In this document: positions 45,172 to 57,130 of the stretch, in pieces
Numbering within the stretch: the first letter of the stretch is position 1
Layout: each line of letters opens with the position of its first letter
NCBI RefSeq assembly: GCF_030272615.1
Contig: NC_081414.1
Coordinates: 780,554,119-780,618,118, forward strand
DNA: 64,000 bases
Source of the DNA: Cryptomeria japonica
Lineage: Eukaryota; Streptophyta; Pinopsida; Cupressales; Cupressaceae
Direction: 5' to 3'
Notes under the pieces: model-generated
The model's database searches: none
Told to the model about the DNA's origin: nothing
What the model saw: the letters and a program-made list of their open reading frames with translations, nothing else
Program-made: the position numbers and the translations under genes

Positions 45172-46235
45172 TGATCTAGGTCGATCTAGCAGCATGTTGA
45201 CATGACGCACTTGTTCATCTCCTCTAGTTGGCAAGTTATTACCTATTAACGAAAAAATTGTTACGGGGTCGAACACGTGTCCTCCCCACTTCTATTTTTC
45301 CTCCTCAGCGCTCCACTTTGCAGGCATTATATTAATATTGTTGGCACAAATTTTATTTTAAAGTCCACAATTGAAGGCATGCCGAAAATGGAGGTGATAG
45401 CTTTTGAAGCCACCACCCCAATGGGTCGGTGTCCACCATAAACCGACACTACAAAACAAACAAAAACATATTTAAAAACAATGTAATGCGGCAAAATGAC
45501 AAAAGGCAGAGGGGGCTCGGGTGGCCCGAGCACCCCAAAAAATGGACTTTGTTGAAAAAAAAATTATTATTTGTTAAGCCCGAAAATAAATAAGGGTAAA
45601 AGGGAGGTTATTTTTTTTTTACCTCAATTTAGAATATTTTATGTATTTAAGGGGGCTATGGGTTTTTGAAAATTCATTCCTGGAGATAGAGAATTCAGAG
45701 TAGTCTCTTAGAACAATAGGGAGAGATAAAAACTCAGTGTTTTCTCTAAGAGGATATTGCATGACTCTTAGTCATTTTGCAAGGGCTTGTTTCTTATGTA
45801 CTCTTGTTGATAGTGAGAGTTGCAGTTTCATTGCTTAGCATTGTGATGTGACAGAAGGATTGGGCAGGATGCTAGAAATTTCTTATTAGGATAGTGTGCA
45901 AGCGAGAAGAGCCTGATGGTAACAATCTTCCTTGGAAACAAATTGTAACTCGGTGAAAGGCCATGGTGATGTAAGAACATTTCCTTCATACTAATGGCAT
46001 CGATCATGCATGTTTGCGGATCCAGAGACATAGCCAGAGTCTAGTGAACTCTGTAATCAAATATTTTCTCTCTCTTTTCTTGATGTATAATTTTGTTAGC
46101 TTCTTTACTTTCCTACATTATAAGAGTTTATTTGCTCAAGTTACAAGCAATGGCAGTTACGATATTTAAATTAAATTTGTATCCTAGTGAATCTAACAGT
46201 TGTTAAGTGATTCACATTAAGGAGTTTAAAGATCA
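45172..46235 (+). repeat. Left LTR of the G-patch element
   Basis: Starts TGATCTAGGTCGATCTAGC and ends GATCA just before the primer site. Shares with the right LTR the blocks TTTATGTATTTAAG, GGGCTATGGGTTTTTGAAAA, CTCTTGTTGATAGTGAGAG, GTAACTCGGTGAAAG and TGTTAAGTGATTCA. The TTTATGTATTTAAGG area may be the promoter. Confidence 0.8.
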
Positions 46236-46239
46236 AGTT

Positions 46240-46251
46240 TGGTATCAGAGC
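46240..46251 (+). other. Primer-binding site of the G-patch element
   Basis: TGGTATCAGAGC, a perfect match to the plant initiator methionine tRNA complement, 4 nt after the left LTR. Confidence 0.9.
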
Positions 46252-46311
46252 TGGTTTGACAAGTTGTAGGTTGTGGGATATTTGGAGCAAATTCAAGCAA
46301 AGTGAGTTGAG

Positions 46312-47317
46312 ATGTTTTCACATAAGGAAAATCAGTTTCCTTTTGTCTTCAATGCAGAATTTTGTGAGGCTTTCGTGGCGATGAAAGCCAAGGTTGATGA
46401 AATGTATGAGGAATGGATGTCTAAAAAAGAAGGCTTGTCGAAGAAAGATAAAGATGTAGACTCAGTCAAAGCTCCTCATTCTTCTCATTCTCTTCCTTGT
46501 TCTCTTGGTGAATTTTAGAAACAATCTCAAAATGTTGGATTGAGGTTGTTAACCAAGATGGGCTATGAAGGAAAGGGCCTTGGAATTTACGGACAAGGTA
46601 TGGTTGAACCTATGAAGACGGAAGCTAGACCTCATAATGTAGGATTGGGGTATGGTGAAGGAGAATTCTCCAAGGAAGTGGATGCAAAGAATTCTCTAAA
46701 AGAAGAAACATCTCAAGAACAATCTAAGAGACGTAATGGCACATCACCTTCAGGCATTGGTGACACATGCAAGATGTCCAAGTGAAGAACAAACATAGAT
46801 TCCTCTCGACATGCATGCACCAAGGGTGACCATCAAAGGTATAACAAGCTTGATTATTCCAATGTTCCCTTTTATTATAAGAAGGTTGACAACATAGAAA
46901 TTTTTTTGGTTTAGAAAACCGTGCACATTTTGTAGGTTGAATAACCATAGTGTTGGCAAGTGTTGGAAAAGAATGGCTTTGTACAGGAAAGTCAAGTTGA
47001 ATAGGAAAGGGGTACGACATAAAGACCCATCTCCAAATTAGAGGAATGAGAAGGGAAAGAAAGGCTGGATGTTGAAAACACCTTGCTCTTATTGCAACAA
47101 AGGTGGACATCAAGAAGGTAACTATTGGAAGCTTCTTCTAGAGCTTCGTCCCAAGAAGGAAAAGAAGAAGATTGTAGTTGACTCTCCACTGGTGAACATA
47201 GGGCAAATGAAGAGGCTCATGTATGTGAGAAAAAAATTCTTCGCTCATGTCTGCAAAGCTGGAAAAAGAAATGAAGTAGTTGCATGCAAGCCTAACTATC
47301 ATATGTTTCAAGAATAA
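46312..47317 (+). pseudogene. G-patch and CCHC zinc-knuckle protein of an LTR element
   Basis: Met at 46312 (MFSHKENQFPFVF), with a charged N-terminus. After a TAG at 46516, residues 73-118 form a G-patch: LRLLTKMGYEGKGLGIYGQG then MVEPMKTEARPHNVGLGYG, with the glycine pattern of that RNA/helicase-binding domain and the EP...RP..VGLGYG extension typical of splicing-type G-patch proteins. After a stop at 46782 and a shift near 46915 come CTFCRLNNHSVGKC (perfect CX2CX4HX4C) and CSYCNKGGHQEGNY (last Cys lost), then LRPKKEKKK. Knuckles plus position after the primer site suggest a gag remnant. The G-patch could be an old retroelement feature or captured from a host gene. Confidence 0.75.
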
Positions 47318-47540
47318 TCAACACCACAACATGACAATTTATCGTGGGAACTTTTCAAGAGGATTAAAAGTGTTGTTATCTCATTGCCATTAATATCCTT
47401 GTATTTGTTATTTCTGCTAATGTGTTGCATGTGGATAGTAGTTGGGATAATGAATGTAGAAGGATGTGGGAAAATGCAAATGGGTAGCTATATGATTGCA
47501 ATTTTCATAGTTGTTGTACATCTTTTTGTTGAAATGGGTG

Positions 47541-48090
47541 CACAAATAGGGTGCACAGTTACTGGATAGGTGGGAATATGGTTTTATACCTTAGTGTCTA
47601 ATTAAGAACCTTTTGAAGGTCCAAATCAGGGAGAAATGATCTAGGTGGATCTAGCAGCATGCTGACGTGGCACACCTATTCATCTCCTCCAGCTATCAAG
47701 GTGGTTTTCTACCTTAGTAACGTGGCACACCTATTCATCTCCTCTAGCTCACAAGGTGGTTTTCTACCTTAGTGTCTAATTAAGAACCTTTTGAAGGTCC
47801 AAACATGATCTAGGTGGCACAAATAAGGTGCACAGTTACTGGATAGGTGGGAAGGTGGTTTTATACCTTGGTGTCTAATTAAGAACCTTTTGAAGGTCCA
47901 AATGAGGGAGAAATGATCTAAGTGGATCTAGTAACATGCTGATGTGACCTATTCATCTCCTCCAGCTGGCAAGGTGGTTTTCTACCTTAGTAAGGTGGCA
48001 CACCTATTCATCTCCTCCAACTTGCAAGGTGGTTTTCTACCTTAGTGTCTAATTAAGAACCTTTTGAAGGTCCAAACGTGATCTAGGTGG
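47541..48090. repeat. 277-bp tandem duplication at the interior/LTR junction
   Basis: CACAAATAGGGTGCACAGTT at 47541 and CACAAATAAGGTGCACAGTT at 47818 begin two copies of about 275 bp. Each copy itself contains two smaller repeats (GTGTCTAATTAAGAACCTTT at 47594, 47772, 47871 and 48045; CACCTATTCATCTCCTC several times). It spans the right end of the interior and runs into the start of the right LTR. Confidence 0.85.
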
Positions 48091-49156
48091 ATCTAGCAGC
48101 ATTCTGACATGTAACACATGTTCATCTCCTCCAACTGACAAGTTGTTACCTATTAATAGAAAAGGTTGTTATGGGGGGTCGAACACATGACCTCCCCATT
48201 CCTATTTTTCTTTCTCACTGCTCCACTATGCAAGCATTCTATTAATGTTGTTGGTGAAAATTTTATTTAAAGTCAACAATTGAAGGAATGTTGAAAATGG
48301 AGGTGATGGGTTTTGAGCTTGCCACCCCACGGGATTAGGGGTCCACCATAAACCCATATGCACAAAACAAACAAAAAAATATTTAAACACAATGTAATGC
48401 GAGAAAAAGACAAAACGTGGAGGGGGCTAGGGTGGCCCAAGCACACTAAAATGGCACATAAAATGGAGTTTGTTAAAAAAAAAATTATTATTTGTTAAGC
48501 CCAAAAATAAATAAGGGTAAAAGGGAGGTTATTTTGTTTTCACCTCAATTTAGAATATTTTATGTATTTAAGTGGGCTATGGGTTTTTGAAAATTCATTC
48601 CTGGAGATAGAGAATTCAAAGTAGTCTCTTAGAACAACAAGGAGAGATAAAAACTCAATGTTTTCTCTGAGAGGATATTGTATGATTCTTAAGTCGTTTT
48701 CTAAGGGCTTGTTGCCTTTGTACTCTTGTTGATAGTGAGAGTTGTAGTTTCATTGCTTAGCATTGTGAATGTGACAGAAGGACCAGTCAAGATGCTAGAA
48801 AGTTCTTGTTAGTACAATGTGCAAGTGGGAAGAGCCTGATGGTAACAATCTTCCTTGGAAATAGATTGTAACTCGGTGAAAGACCATGGTGATGTAAGAA
48901 CATTTGCTTCATAGTAATGGCATCATTCATGCATGTTTGTGGATCTAGAGACGTAGACAAAGTCTAGTGAACTCTGTTATCAAATCTTTTCTCTCTTTTC
49001 TTGATGCATCATTTTGTCAGCTTCTTTACTTTGTTGCATTATAAGCATTTATTTGCTCAAGTCACAAACAACGTCAGTTACGATCTTTAAATTAAATCTG
49101 TATCGTGGTGAATCTAGCTGTTGTTAAGTGATTCATAATAAGGAGTTTACAAATCA
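48079..49156 (+). repeat. Right LTR of the G-patch element
   Basis: 1078 bp, starting TGATCTAGGTGGATCTAGC and ending AAATCA. It aligns end to end with the left LTR (1064 bp). No classical polypurine tract precedes this start because of the local tandem duplication. Confidence 0.75.
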
Positions 49157-49440
49157 TAACTCCTGCATAACAGAAATACCACTAAAATCAGAAGAAGATT
49201 TCAAATTATTCTTTTCATATTATTGAAAATTTACATGAAACACACCAGCTACTTAAATTAAAATTAAAGCAGAAAATACACCTAAACAGCCCCATAGAAA
49301 GATGAAATTATAGATGAAAACTTGAAACTGATTTTATTGACATCATGCCTTGTTTTTTGGGGGTTTGATTTCTTCTGATTTATTTTTAAGTTTAAACAGA
49401 AGAGCCCATTGCTTAAGTAGTGCCGTTTATCTCCACGTAA
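49157..49440. other. AT-rich DNA, nothing recognised
   Basis: Short interval after the G-patch element without frames or repeats of note. Confidence 0.5.
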
Positions 49441-49444
49441 AAGA

Positions 49445-49545
49445 ATTCAAAACGCTGACGTTTTTGAGCTAATAATTTCAAAGTTGAAAATGGAATTAGA
49501 ACCCACTATCATCCTTCCAAAAGTCCTACGATGTATAAGTGTTCT
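49445..49545 (-). repeat. Second copy of the receptor-kinase 5' flank
   Basis: GAATTCAAAAC, TTTTTGAGCTAATAAT, GAAAATGGAATTAGAACCCA and ATCATCCTTCC occur in the order seen at 19178-19295. No signal peptide or lectin codons follow on the minus-strand side, so only the upstream region is present here. Confidence 0.6.
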
Positions 49546-49559
49546 GAGTGACATCTGAG

Positions 49560-51050
49560 GCAGAACTACTTTTACCCAATTGTTGAAGACAAGTCTTTAA
49601 TGTAAGTCAAGTCTTAAATGTCGGCTCAGATAAGTCTTTAATGTAGGATATAATTCAATCTGAGTGTAGGCGGCTCATGATCAAAGTGAACAGTCCCACA
49701 AAAATCCTTTGGATTCTTTGAGAACGATTATATTAAGATTATCACGCTGAACTGTAATTCGTATTATGTTTTCTATTTTGTTTCATTAAAATATCAAATT
49801 AAATTATAAATAAAATATACCTTAACTAATTAAAAGCAAAAAAATCACATCCATTAAAATGTGTGAGAGAATAGGAAAACTTTGATGGACAATTTCTTTT
49901 ACAAAAATGAAATTAATATTTTAGGTTTCAACATACTATTTCTTATAAGAAGATAAGAGTGGTGCAAAGGAATGTATATTAGGGTTTTTTAAAAAAAATT
50001 TAAAAACATTTTAAAATGTAGGAATAATTATTATCTAATTTTTTAAAAACATATTTGTTTATAAGTATTATAAAAATAATATTTAAATTAGTTAAATTAA
50101 TAATATGATATTTTAATATAAGAAGTGTTTAGATTTTTATTTATTATAAAGAGAAAAATGTATGTTTCAAATTTTTTCTTTTAATGTTACTGGTAAATAT
50201 AATAGTTCAATATATGTTTCCAATTTATATAAATTGATCTAAAGTTAAAAGAAATATTTCATTAATTTATACCAATTCTCATTTATGTATATATTGTAGC
50301 TTTAATGAAAGAGGACTTGTACAAATTCTACAAAGACGTTTTCTCAAAGAAATTCCTTTGTTCTATTTATCGAGGGACAAAATAATTCCTGAATAAAAAT
50401 GAAAACATCTCAAGATGGAGTCTCATTGCTCAATATCTCCTACAAGATTGACAAAGTTCATCGATAACAAAAATATACACATGGTGTAAAAATTTTATGC
50501 ATAAACAAATTGAAGTTCAAGAAGGAAGGTTTACCTTAGACAACCTATTTCTTCATTGGGAAATATTGGAATGGCCACAAAAAAAGGACAATATTGCCTC
50601 CTCATCAAATTATATTTTTCAAACTATGCAATAGAGTAAGATGGTAGTTATTCTTCAAAATAAGTTAAAGACTAAGTTTTATCTGCAATCTCACCACGAA
50701 CATCACTAAAAACCCCCAAGAATAGCTAAAACAATACCCATGACACCCTAAACTTATATTTCTAAGGTATCTTCACTAACTCTCTCTTAATGAAATTAAA
50801 TTTATGATACCTCAACTAACTAGCTCCTTAGATACCCTCCTATGGAAATTCATCAAACATGGTGCATTGTCAAGATATATTTACATCCACTTCAATAAAG
50901 GAATCTCATTATTTGAAAGGTGGAAGGGGTTTATAAGTAAAATGAAAAGTAAAATTTAATTTGGGTCAAGTATATTTCTTTCTAGGGTTAGACACATTTA
51001 AATAGTTAGAAAACTATCCTTCACCACTCAAGTTTAAATTTCATTATATT
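49560..51050. other. AT-rich DNA, nothing recognised
   Basis: 1.5 kb, in parts above 75% AT by eye (49980-50300), with no coding frame or paired repeat recognised. Confidence 0.5.
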
Positions 51051-51055
51051 GACTT

Positions 51056-51223
<168 letters not shown>

Positions 51224-51224
51224 T

Positions 51225-51845
51225 CAATCAAATCAAATTATTAGGGCATTTCTCCAAAAAGAATGGAACAACAAAAATATCATTTGCTTACATCTTCATT
51301 TTACATGGAACATAGAAATGATGGGTTACATCTATCTAAACTTCTTAAAATGTGATGTTCTATATACATTGACGTTAAAATTATTATTTTCAAAATTATA
51401 TATCTTAAAGTAATCACTTTAAACTTTTATAAATAATTTTTTTTAATTAATTTTCTATTAAGTAATAAATGACATCTTGCAAATAAAAAAAATTAGTATA
51501 CATATTATCTTGTTTAATATTTCTTCTAATAATTAATTTTACATTGAGAGATAAATCATGTTCACCTATTTGATGGACTATTATATTTGAGAGATTAGAT
51601 GCCAGATGCATAAGAAAAATAATTGAGTTTAAGTGTCCAACTGAGATATTTTAAGAGAAGAAATTTTACATAAGGGCAAATGAGACATGTGGCCCTATTA
51701 TGTTGAAGACTATATGGAAGTTATCTCTTTCTATGGTGGTTGAGATGGACATGGCTAGATAAAAGAAAAACATATGATTGAATTTGAGTGGAGGAGGCAA
51801 GATTTTGGATCGCAAATGATTAGATAAAAATTATTATGTTTCAAA
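51225..51845. other. AT-rich DNA, nothing recognised
   Basis: No supportable gene or element end between the two microsatellites. Confidence 0.5.
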
Positions 51846-51847
51846 CT

Positions 51848-51857
51848 CACTCACTCA

Positions 51858-51906
<49 letters not shown>
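51848..51906. repeat. Compound CT/CA microsatellite
   Basis: CTCACTCACTC, then a CT run, then an uninterrupted CA run of about 13 units. Confidence 0.95.
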
Positions 51907-51908
<2 letters not shown>

Positions 51909-51909
51909 T

Positions 51910-52465
51910 TAAAAAGTAAAAAAAAAAGATAACACTAATTCAAATGATTGATAGGAAAGGAAGTTCTACATTCGTACCACATTCCTACCACAATATCGTC
52001 TAATATTCAAAAGGAAAGAATAATACATGTTGTAGATATATTGATAGTGAATATATGGTTACCATTTGAGGATGATATCAAAGAGGTGAGAAGAGTCATT
52101 TCAGTGGACATGGTGTGTAATCAAGAAAATTGGAATAGAGGGTTTAGCATGGGTGAACTAGTTCCAAGTAAAGTGTGTGATGATAATGAATTCATTGTAT
52201 TTTAACTACCACAATTATTATTAATTATAGTTATATTTAGAGAACTATTTTTAAATATTACTTAGTCATTAATAGAAAATGTTAACTTTGGTTTACAAAA
52301 ATGAGATGTGTGTGTGATGTAAACTTGTTCTTGAGTTAATCATTGAACTCAATAATATTTAAGTATAGAAGTTTTAAAAGAAACTTTGTAATTTATGTAA
52401 TTAGGTAGGATTTATAATTTATGTGAAATAGACATGACATGTTTTACATAAATTTTCTAAAAATA
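51910..52465. other. Unassigned DNA
   Basis: Contains an 85-codon plus frame (51948-52205) of balanced composition (VVDILIVNIWLPFEDDIKEV) without a recognised motif and without support from a second copy. Otherwise AT-rich. Confidence 0.4.
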
Positions 52466-52470
52466 ATTAT

Positions 52471-53464
52471 GTTTTGACTAGATTAAACTAGGAGAGGCCT
52501 GAACTATTACATAGCCACTACATAGATGAAAAAGAAAGAAAATCCATGGGACTCATGAGGATTGAGAACCCAAAACCCTAGTGCCAACTACCAAAAAGAA
52601 ATAAAAATCAGTGGGCACCCAAAACTAGATGCAAGAAAATCCAAAGATAGATGAGACTAAAGACTAACTCATAGCCTTCACTTTATCAGAGAAGGAGAAT
52701 CATTTGTTAGATCCTTTGCCAAATAAAATAGAAGGTGAATCTAAAGTTGCTTTTACCCTAAACACTAACACCTCCAACCTTATAGTAGGGGAAGAGTTCA
52801 AATGCTTCTTATTCCTCTTGAATAGCCTAAAGGGTCATCTAATTCCTTTTAGACATTTCATTGGACTACATAGTCAAATCCTCCATTTTTCATTTGAGGG
52901 ACACCTATTTGCTTTGAATCTCCTCCATTTCCTTTATTGTTTCCTTATTTTCCTATTTCTTGTTAATATTATCATATAGAACCTTCAATTATTCCTCCAT
53001 TCTTTCCCATTTTTCTAACTTTTGAACCAAATAATTAGTCTATTTCCAAACTCTTTGGTCTTTGTCCTCCATTTCCTAGCTAGAAGCTCTGAAATCTGCC
53101 TTAATTAGGTCTTATAGTATATTAATTTTATTTCTAATTCTATTAAGCTAATCCAGAAGCCAAAATTTAATAGCTTTCTTTTTATTGTAGTCGTCACAGA
53201 GTTCATTAACTTTCTTTGCATAGACAAGGAAGTCCCATTTTCTTGGAAATTTTGATAGAGAGGGAAGGGGGGACCAAAGGAAGGGGTGGAAGGGGTACCC
53301 TCTTTGTTAACTAGTGTCCACTCTGACCCAATAGATTAAGAGGAGGTAGAATCCTTAGAGGCTTTCTCCTCATCATTCAACTCATTAATAATACTTGCAA
53401 TAGTGGGAGGGACTAAGGGGTTTTTAGATTTTGTCATTTTTCTAGTGTTAACCTACATAGAGGT
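52471..53464 (-). pseudogene. LINE ORF3-like 3' part and tail, left of a copia insertion (copy E5, tentative)
   Basis: The minus strand from 53440 reads MTKSKNPLVPPTIASIINEL, NDEEKASKDST, EWTLVNKEGTPSTP, then in another frame KWDFLVYAKKVNELCDDYNK and a helical KLEKWERMEE part, recalling the linker and coiled coil of the ORF3 family. A possible LINE tail (minus TTCAGGCCTCTCCTAG, GTCAAAACATAA) lies near 52520-52471. Its 5' half is beyond the copia element at 60506-60900. Decay is heavy, so assignment rests mainly on the other half and on position. Confidence 0.5.
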
Positions 53465-54692
53465 TGTTGGTCATTTGGCGTAATTGATTATGTGTTGCAT
53501 TGATGTTTTGTAATGGATGCTAAAATTATCTGTTTGGTTACTTTATTAGCACCCTTCTAATCACAATAGGATGAGCAGTTTTTGGTCAACTTGGATTTGA
53601 CATGATCCGGGAGGCTCTGATATATTCTGGTGATGGAATTGTCTTGTTCATGATACTTACACTCATAATTGATCACTTGGTTTTGGTCTAGAGATTGGAT
53701 AATATCTCACTTTCTTAGAAGATTGGTTTTTGGTTCTAGTGAGGGTTTCATCAGAAGAGCTTTTGATGGAGATCTTTGGTGAATTGCATAAGTGGTGCTG
53801 GTGCAGCTTCTGATGGAGTTTCAGGATGCTGTTGATGATCATGTTCGAGACTTGGTGGTTGGAGATCATTGTTGAAGCATGTGGACCTATACTTGGTCCT
53901 GGATTATCTAGGTTATCGATCAAATTTAATGTAACATGTGGATAGGACCTATTGATGTACTTTTGGGATGTCTTATGTGTTGATATTACTTGTTTGGTCT
54001 AAGGCCGACATGGTTTGTAATTATGTAATTGGTTTATTGTCTCATGGCTGACCTGATTATTTATGGTCGAGGGTTTGTATATATAGATGAAAGATCTCAT
54101 TATAGATCATAATGGTTATTTGTAAGAGGTCATGGTCAAGGAATGTAATGTGCAAATACTGTAATATCATTTAGGCAGAGGATTTGATCAATCATTGGAG
54201 ATCGAATTGGGGTTATGTAAGAGGATTTAATCCTCCAGTATTGAGCTTAACCAAAACTATACTCAAGCAAAGGAGATGCTATCTTTTGTAGTTCAACACT
54301 TCTTCGAATTATAGTTTGGATTTATATGTAGTCAATGAGGTTCCTTTTGTGATGAGTAGTGTGCTCTAGGCTTTTGGCCTTCCTACAAGTGGAGGCCCCT
54401 CAATTGTATTTCACATACTTACTGTAGAAGTATTATCTGACTATGGGTAGGCTTCCCACTATGGTTTTTGCCTTTACTGGGTTTTCCACGTACAAATCTT
54501 GGTGTTGTGTTAATGGATTTTATTCTATAATTGTTGTTTATGCTTATTTGGTTTATATGCTATTCTCGTATTAATATTTTGGGTTCCAACATTAAATTTT
54601 TAATTGATAATGGTTCCTATAATCTATGACAATTGATTCAACCCCCCCCCCCCCTCTCTCTATTATCTTCTAGTTATTTGAATTGTCTAACA
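53465..54692 (+). repeat. 5' LTR of the copia element
   Basis: Starts TGTTGGTCATTTGGCG, ends TTGTCTAACA. Aligns with 59277-60500 throughout. Contains TATATATAG near 54078 (possible TATA box) and a run of 14 C near 54643 close to its end. The minus frame at 53663-53923 is a chance reading that recurs in the other LTR. Confidence 0.92.
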
Positions 54693-54694
54693 AT

Positions 54695-54706
54695 TGGTAT
54701 GAGAGC
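54695..54706 (+). other. Primer-binding site of the copia element
   Basis: TGGTATGAGAGC, one mismatch from the initiator methionine tRNA site, 2 nt after the 5' LTR. Confidence 0.85.
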
Positions 54707-54750
54707 TTTGGTCCTCTCTGCAGAAAGATTATCTGCTTGAGGAAGATCCT

Positions 54751-55925
54751 ATGGCGACTAACAATTCAAGTTCCTCCAGTTTTTCTAGAGCTATCTTTTG
54801 AAGGGATATTCCAAGGCTTGATGGAATAAATTACACAGTATGGAAGATTTAGATGGAGACTCATTTGAGATGTCTTGGCAAGAAGATTTGGGAGATCACA
54901 CAGAATGGTGTCACACCTTATAGCCTAGGAATTGTCAATCCTCCTTTGGAAAACTTGGATAAGGAGCTTGAGAATGATTGTAGAGCAAGAGAAGCCCTCT
55001 CGTTATCACTTTCTGATCAACAAATAATGGGATTAACCGACAAATCATAGAGAAAGGCTATATGGGATAAGTTGGAGACTCTTAATGAAGGTGACCCTAC
55101 AATAAAAATTGCTAAACTCAATGGTTACTGGGTGAGATATGAAAACCTGAAGATGGAAGAAGATGAAAGGATTACTGTAGTCACGAAAAAGGGTAAATGA
55201 GATTGTTATCAGAGTTCAATGTTGTGGTGGAACTCTAAGCGAAGATGAAATTGTTTCTAAAGTCCCGAGAGCCCTACCACTAGCTTACAAAATGAATGCT
55301 ACTACTATTAATGAGTTGAAAACAATGACTAATATATCTATCAACATAGATACTTTTGTTGGGAAACTATCTTCTTTTGAGCTTGAACAATTTGGACCTT
55401 TAGGAGTTGTGAAGTCTGAACCTTCTTTTCATGCATCTACATCTACAACTGGTAAGCAAGACTAGAAAGCTTTGTATGCAAAGGAATTAGAAGATATGAA
55501 GAGAGAAGATGATGAGTTTGAGCAACTTGAAGCACTATTTGCTATAAGAGTACCTAAAGGACTGGTAGGAAGTAAGCATGAAGGAAAAACACCTTTTAAA
55601 TGTTTTGCATGTAATAAGATTGGTCATTTTGCATCTAGATGTCTTGAAAGGAATTCAAGATTTGAACAAAGAGCTAGAAGATCATTTAAGCCTAACCCTG
55701 GATATCAGAACAAATACAAGTATAAGAAAAACAGGGACAAATCATGCTACATATTGGATGAGGAAGGTATTACTGATTCAAATGATGAACCGACAGAAGA
55801 CTCTGTTAGTGGATCTAGCAATGGGAAGGAATGGGTGTTCCTAGCTATCAAGGAAGATGATCCAGCATTGCAAGAGAATGTACCTGAGGAAAAGGCACTT
55901 GCTACTAAAATTGAAGACAATGATG
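54751..55925 (+). pseudogene. Copia gag with zinc knuckle
   Basis: Met at 54751 (MATNNSSSSSFSRAIF), then the copia gag start RDIPRLDGINYTVWK, METHLRCLGKKIWEI, KAIWDKLETLNEGD, and after a shift PRALPLAYKMNATTI. The knuckle CFACNKIGHFASRC lies near 55602-55643 and is followed by a basic stretch (RNSRFEQRARRSFKPN) that would bind RNA. Stops at 54799, 54850, 55048 and 55465 break it. Confidence 0.9.
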
Positions 55926-56290
55926 AATGGGTAATTAACAGTGGTTGTTCACATCATATGACTGGAGAAAAAGGGAATTTTTTTTCTTTACAAGAATTTG
56001 ATGGTGGTCTAGTTACATTTGGAGATGACAAGGCATGTATGATCAAAAGAAAATGAACTATATCATTGGATGGTAAGAACAATACTAACAATTTTTATTA
56101 TGTTGAAGGTTTAAGGCATAATATTTTGAGTGTAGTACAATTGGTAGATAAGGGATTTCAATTACACTTCAAGGATGGAAAATTCAAAATCATTAATAGA
56201 TTTGGCTTGGAGATTGCAACTGGTACACAAATAAAAGGTAATATATTTCATTTAAACTTGAGTGAGAAGACATGTTTGATTACATAGATT
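55926..56290 (+). pseudogene. Copia protease
   Basis: The active-site region reads WVINSGCSHHMTG, where the catalytic Asp of the usual DSGCS motif is Asn (a single G-to-A change). Then follow FGDDKACMIKRK, a TGA near 56054, and NFYYVEGLRHNILSVVQL and GFQLHFKDG, the normal join from protease to integrase. Even without the stops this enzyme would be inactive. Confidence 0.85.
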
Positions 56291-57130
56291 GATGAGAGTT
56301 GGCTATGACATAAAAGGTTGTGTCATGTGAATTTTGATTGCATTCTGAAGATTAGTTCAACTAAGGCTATTAGGGATATACCTAATATTATGAAGCCCTA
56401 TAATCTGGTATGTAAAGAATGTCAAATGGGTAAATAGGTCAGATTCTCTTTTAGGAGTATACAAGATAAATCAAATGATTTTCTTGATCTTATTCATACC
56501 GATTTGTGTGGGTCTACTAGAGTTAAAAATTTTCATGGTGATAGATATTTCATTTTAATCATTGATGATTATTCTAGAATGATGTGAGTTACTTTTTTGA
56601 GAGAAAAATCTAAAGCATTTGAAAAGTTCAAAATCTTTAAGGCTAAACTAAAAATTTGAGACAAGATTGAAGATTAAATGTTTGAGATAAGATCATGGTG
56701 GAGAATTCACATCTAGTGAGTTTAATAACTTTTGTGACAAGTATGGTATAAGAAGGTAATTTTCTACTCCCTAGACACCTCAATAGAATGGAGTTATAGA
56801 ATGGAAGAACAAAACTATCTTGGATGTTGCTAGAATAATGATGATGAAAGATAATCTACCTCATATCTACTAGAGAGAAGCAGTGAGTACATCGGTTCAT
56901 ACATTCAACAAAGTACACATCAAAGGATAAACTGGTAAGACACTTTATGAATTATGGTTTGGCAATACACCTACAGTTAAGTATTTCAAAATTTTTGGTA
57001 GTAAATGTTATATCAGGAGAGATGATATTATTGGGAAACTTGATTCTACATATGATGAAGGCATATTTATTGGTTATTCTAATGAAAGCAAAATATATAG
57101 ATGCTATAACAAGAGATTGTAGAGAATTGT
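56291..57130 (+). pseudogene. Copia integrase
   Basis: Zinc-binding part HKRLCHVNF...CKECQMGK (56310-56435). The catalytic core has HTDLCGST (first Asp), YFILIIDDYSRMM (second Asp) and, after a frame shift, SDHGGEFTSSEF with the Glu region near 56695. Later blocks WFGNTPTVKYFKIFGSKCY and GIFIGYSNESK match the copia C-terminal part. Stops are especially dense at 56640-56880. Confidence 0.88.

Larger units (their letters stand above)
45172..49156 (+). mobile_element. Short LTR retrotransposon carrying a G-patch/zinc-knuckle gene
   Basis: Two similar LTRs (45172-46235, 48079-49156) enclose 1.8 kb with a primer-binding site after the left LTR and one broken gene. No pol is present, so it is non-autonomous. 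The gene has a G-patch and two zinc knuckles, which I have not seen described as the sole cargo of a plant LTR element. No target duplication is visible (CAACA and TAACT flank it), so either the ends are a few bases off or the duplication has decayed. Confidence 0.75.

Noticed and set aside
47637-48078. Earlier start of the right LTR at 47637 after a purine run
   Set aside because: Alignment with the left LTR begins at 48079 and gives matching lengths; 47637 lies in the tandem duplication.
53663-53923. 86-codon minus frame, repeated at 59476-59682
   Set aside because: Appears twice only because it lies in the two LTRs of the copia element.
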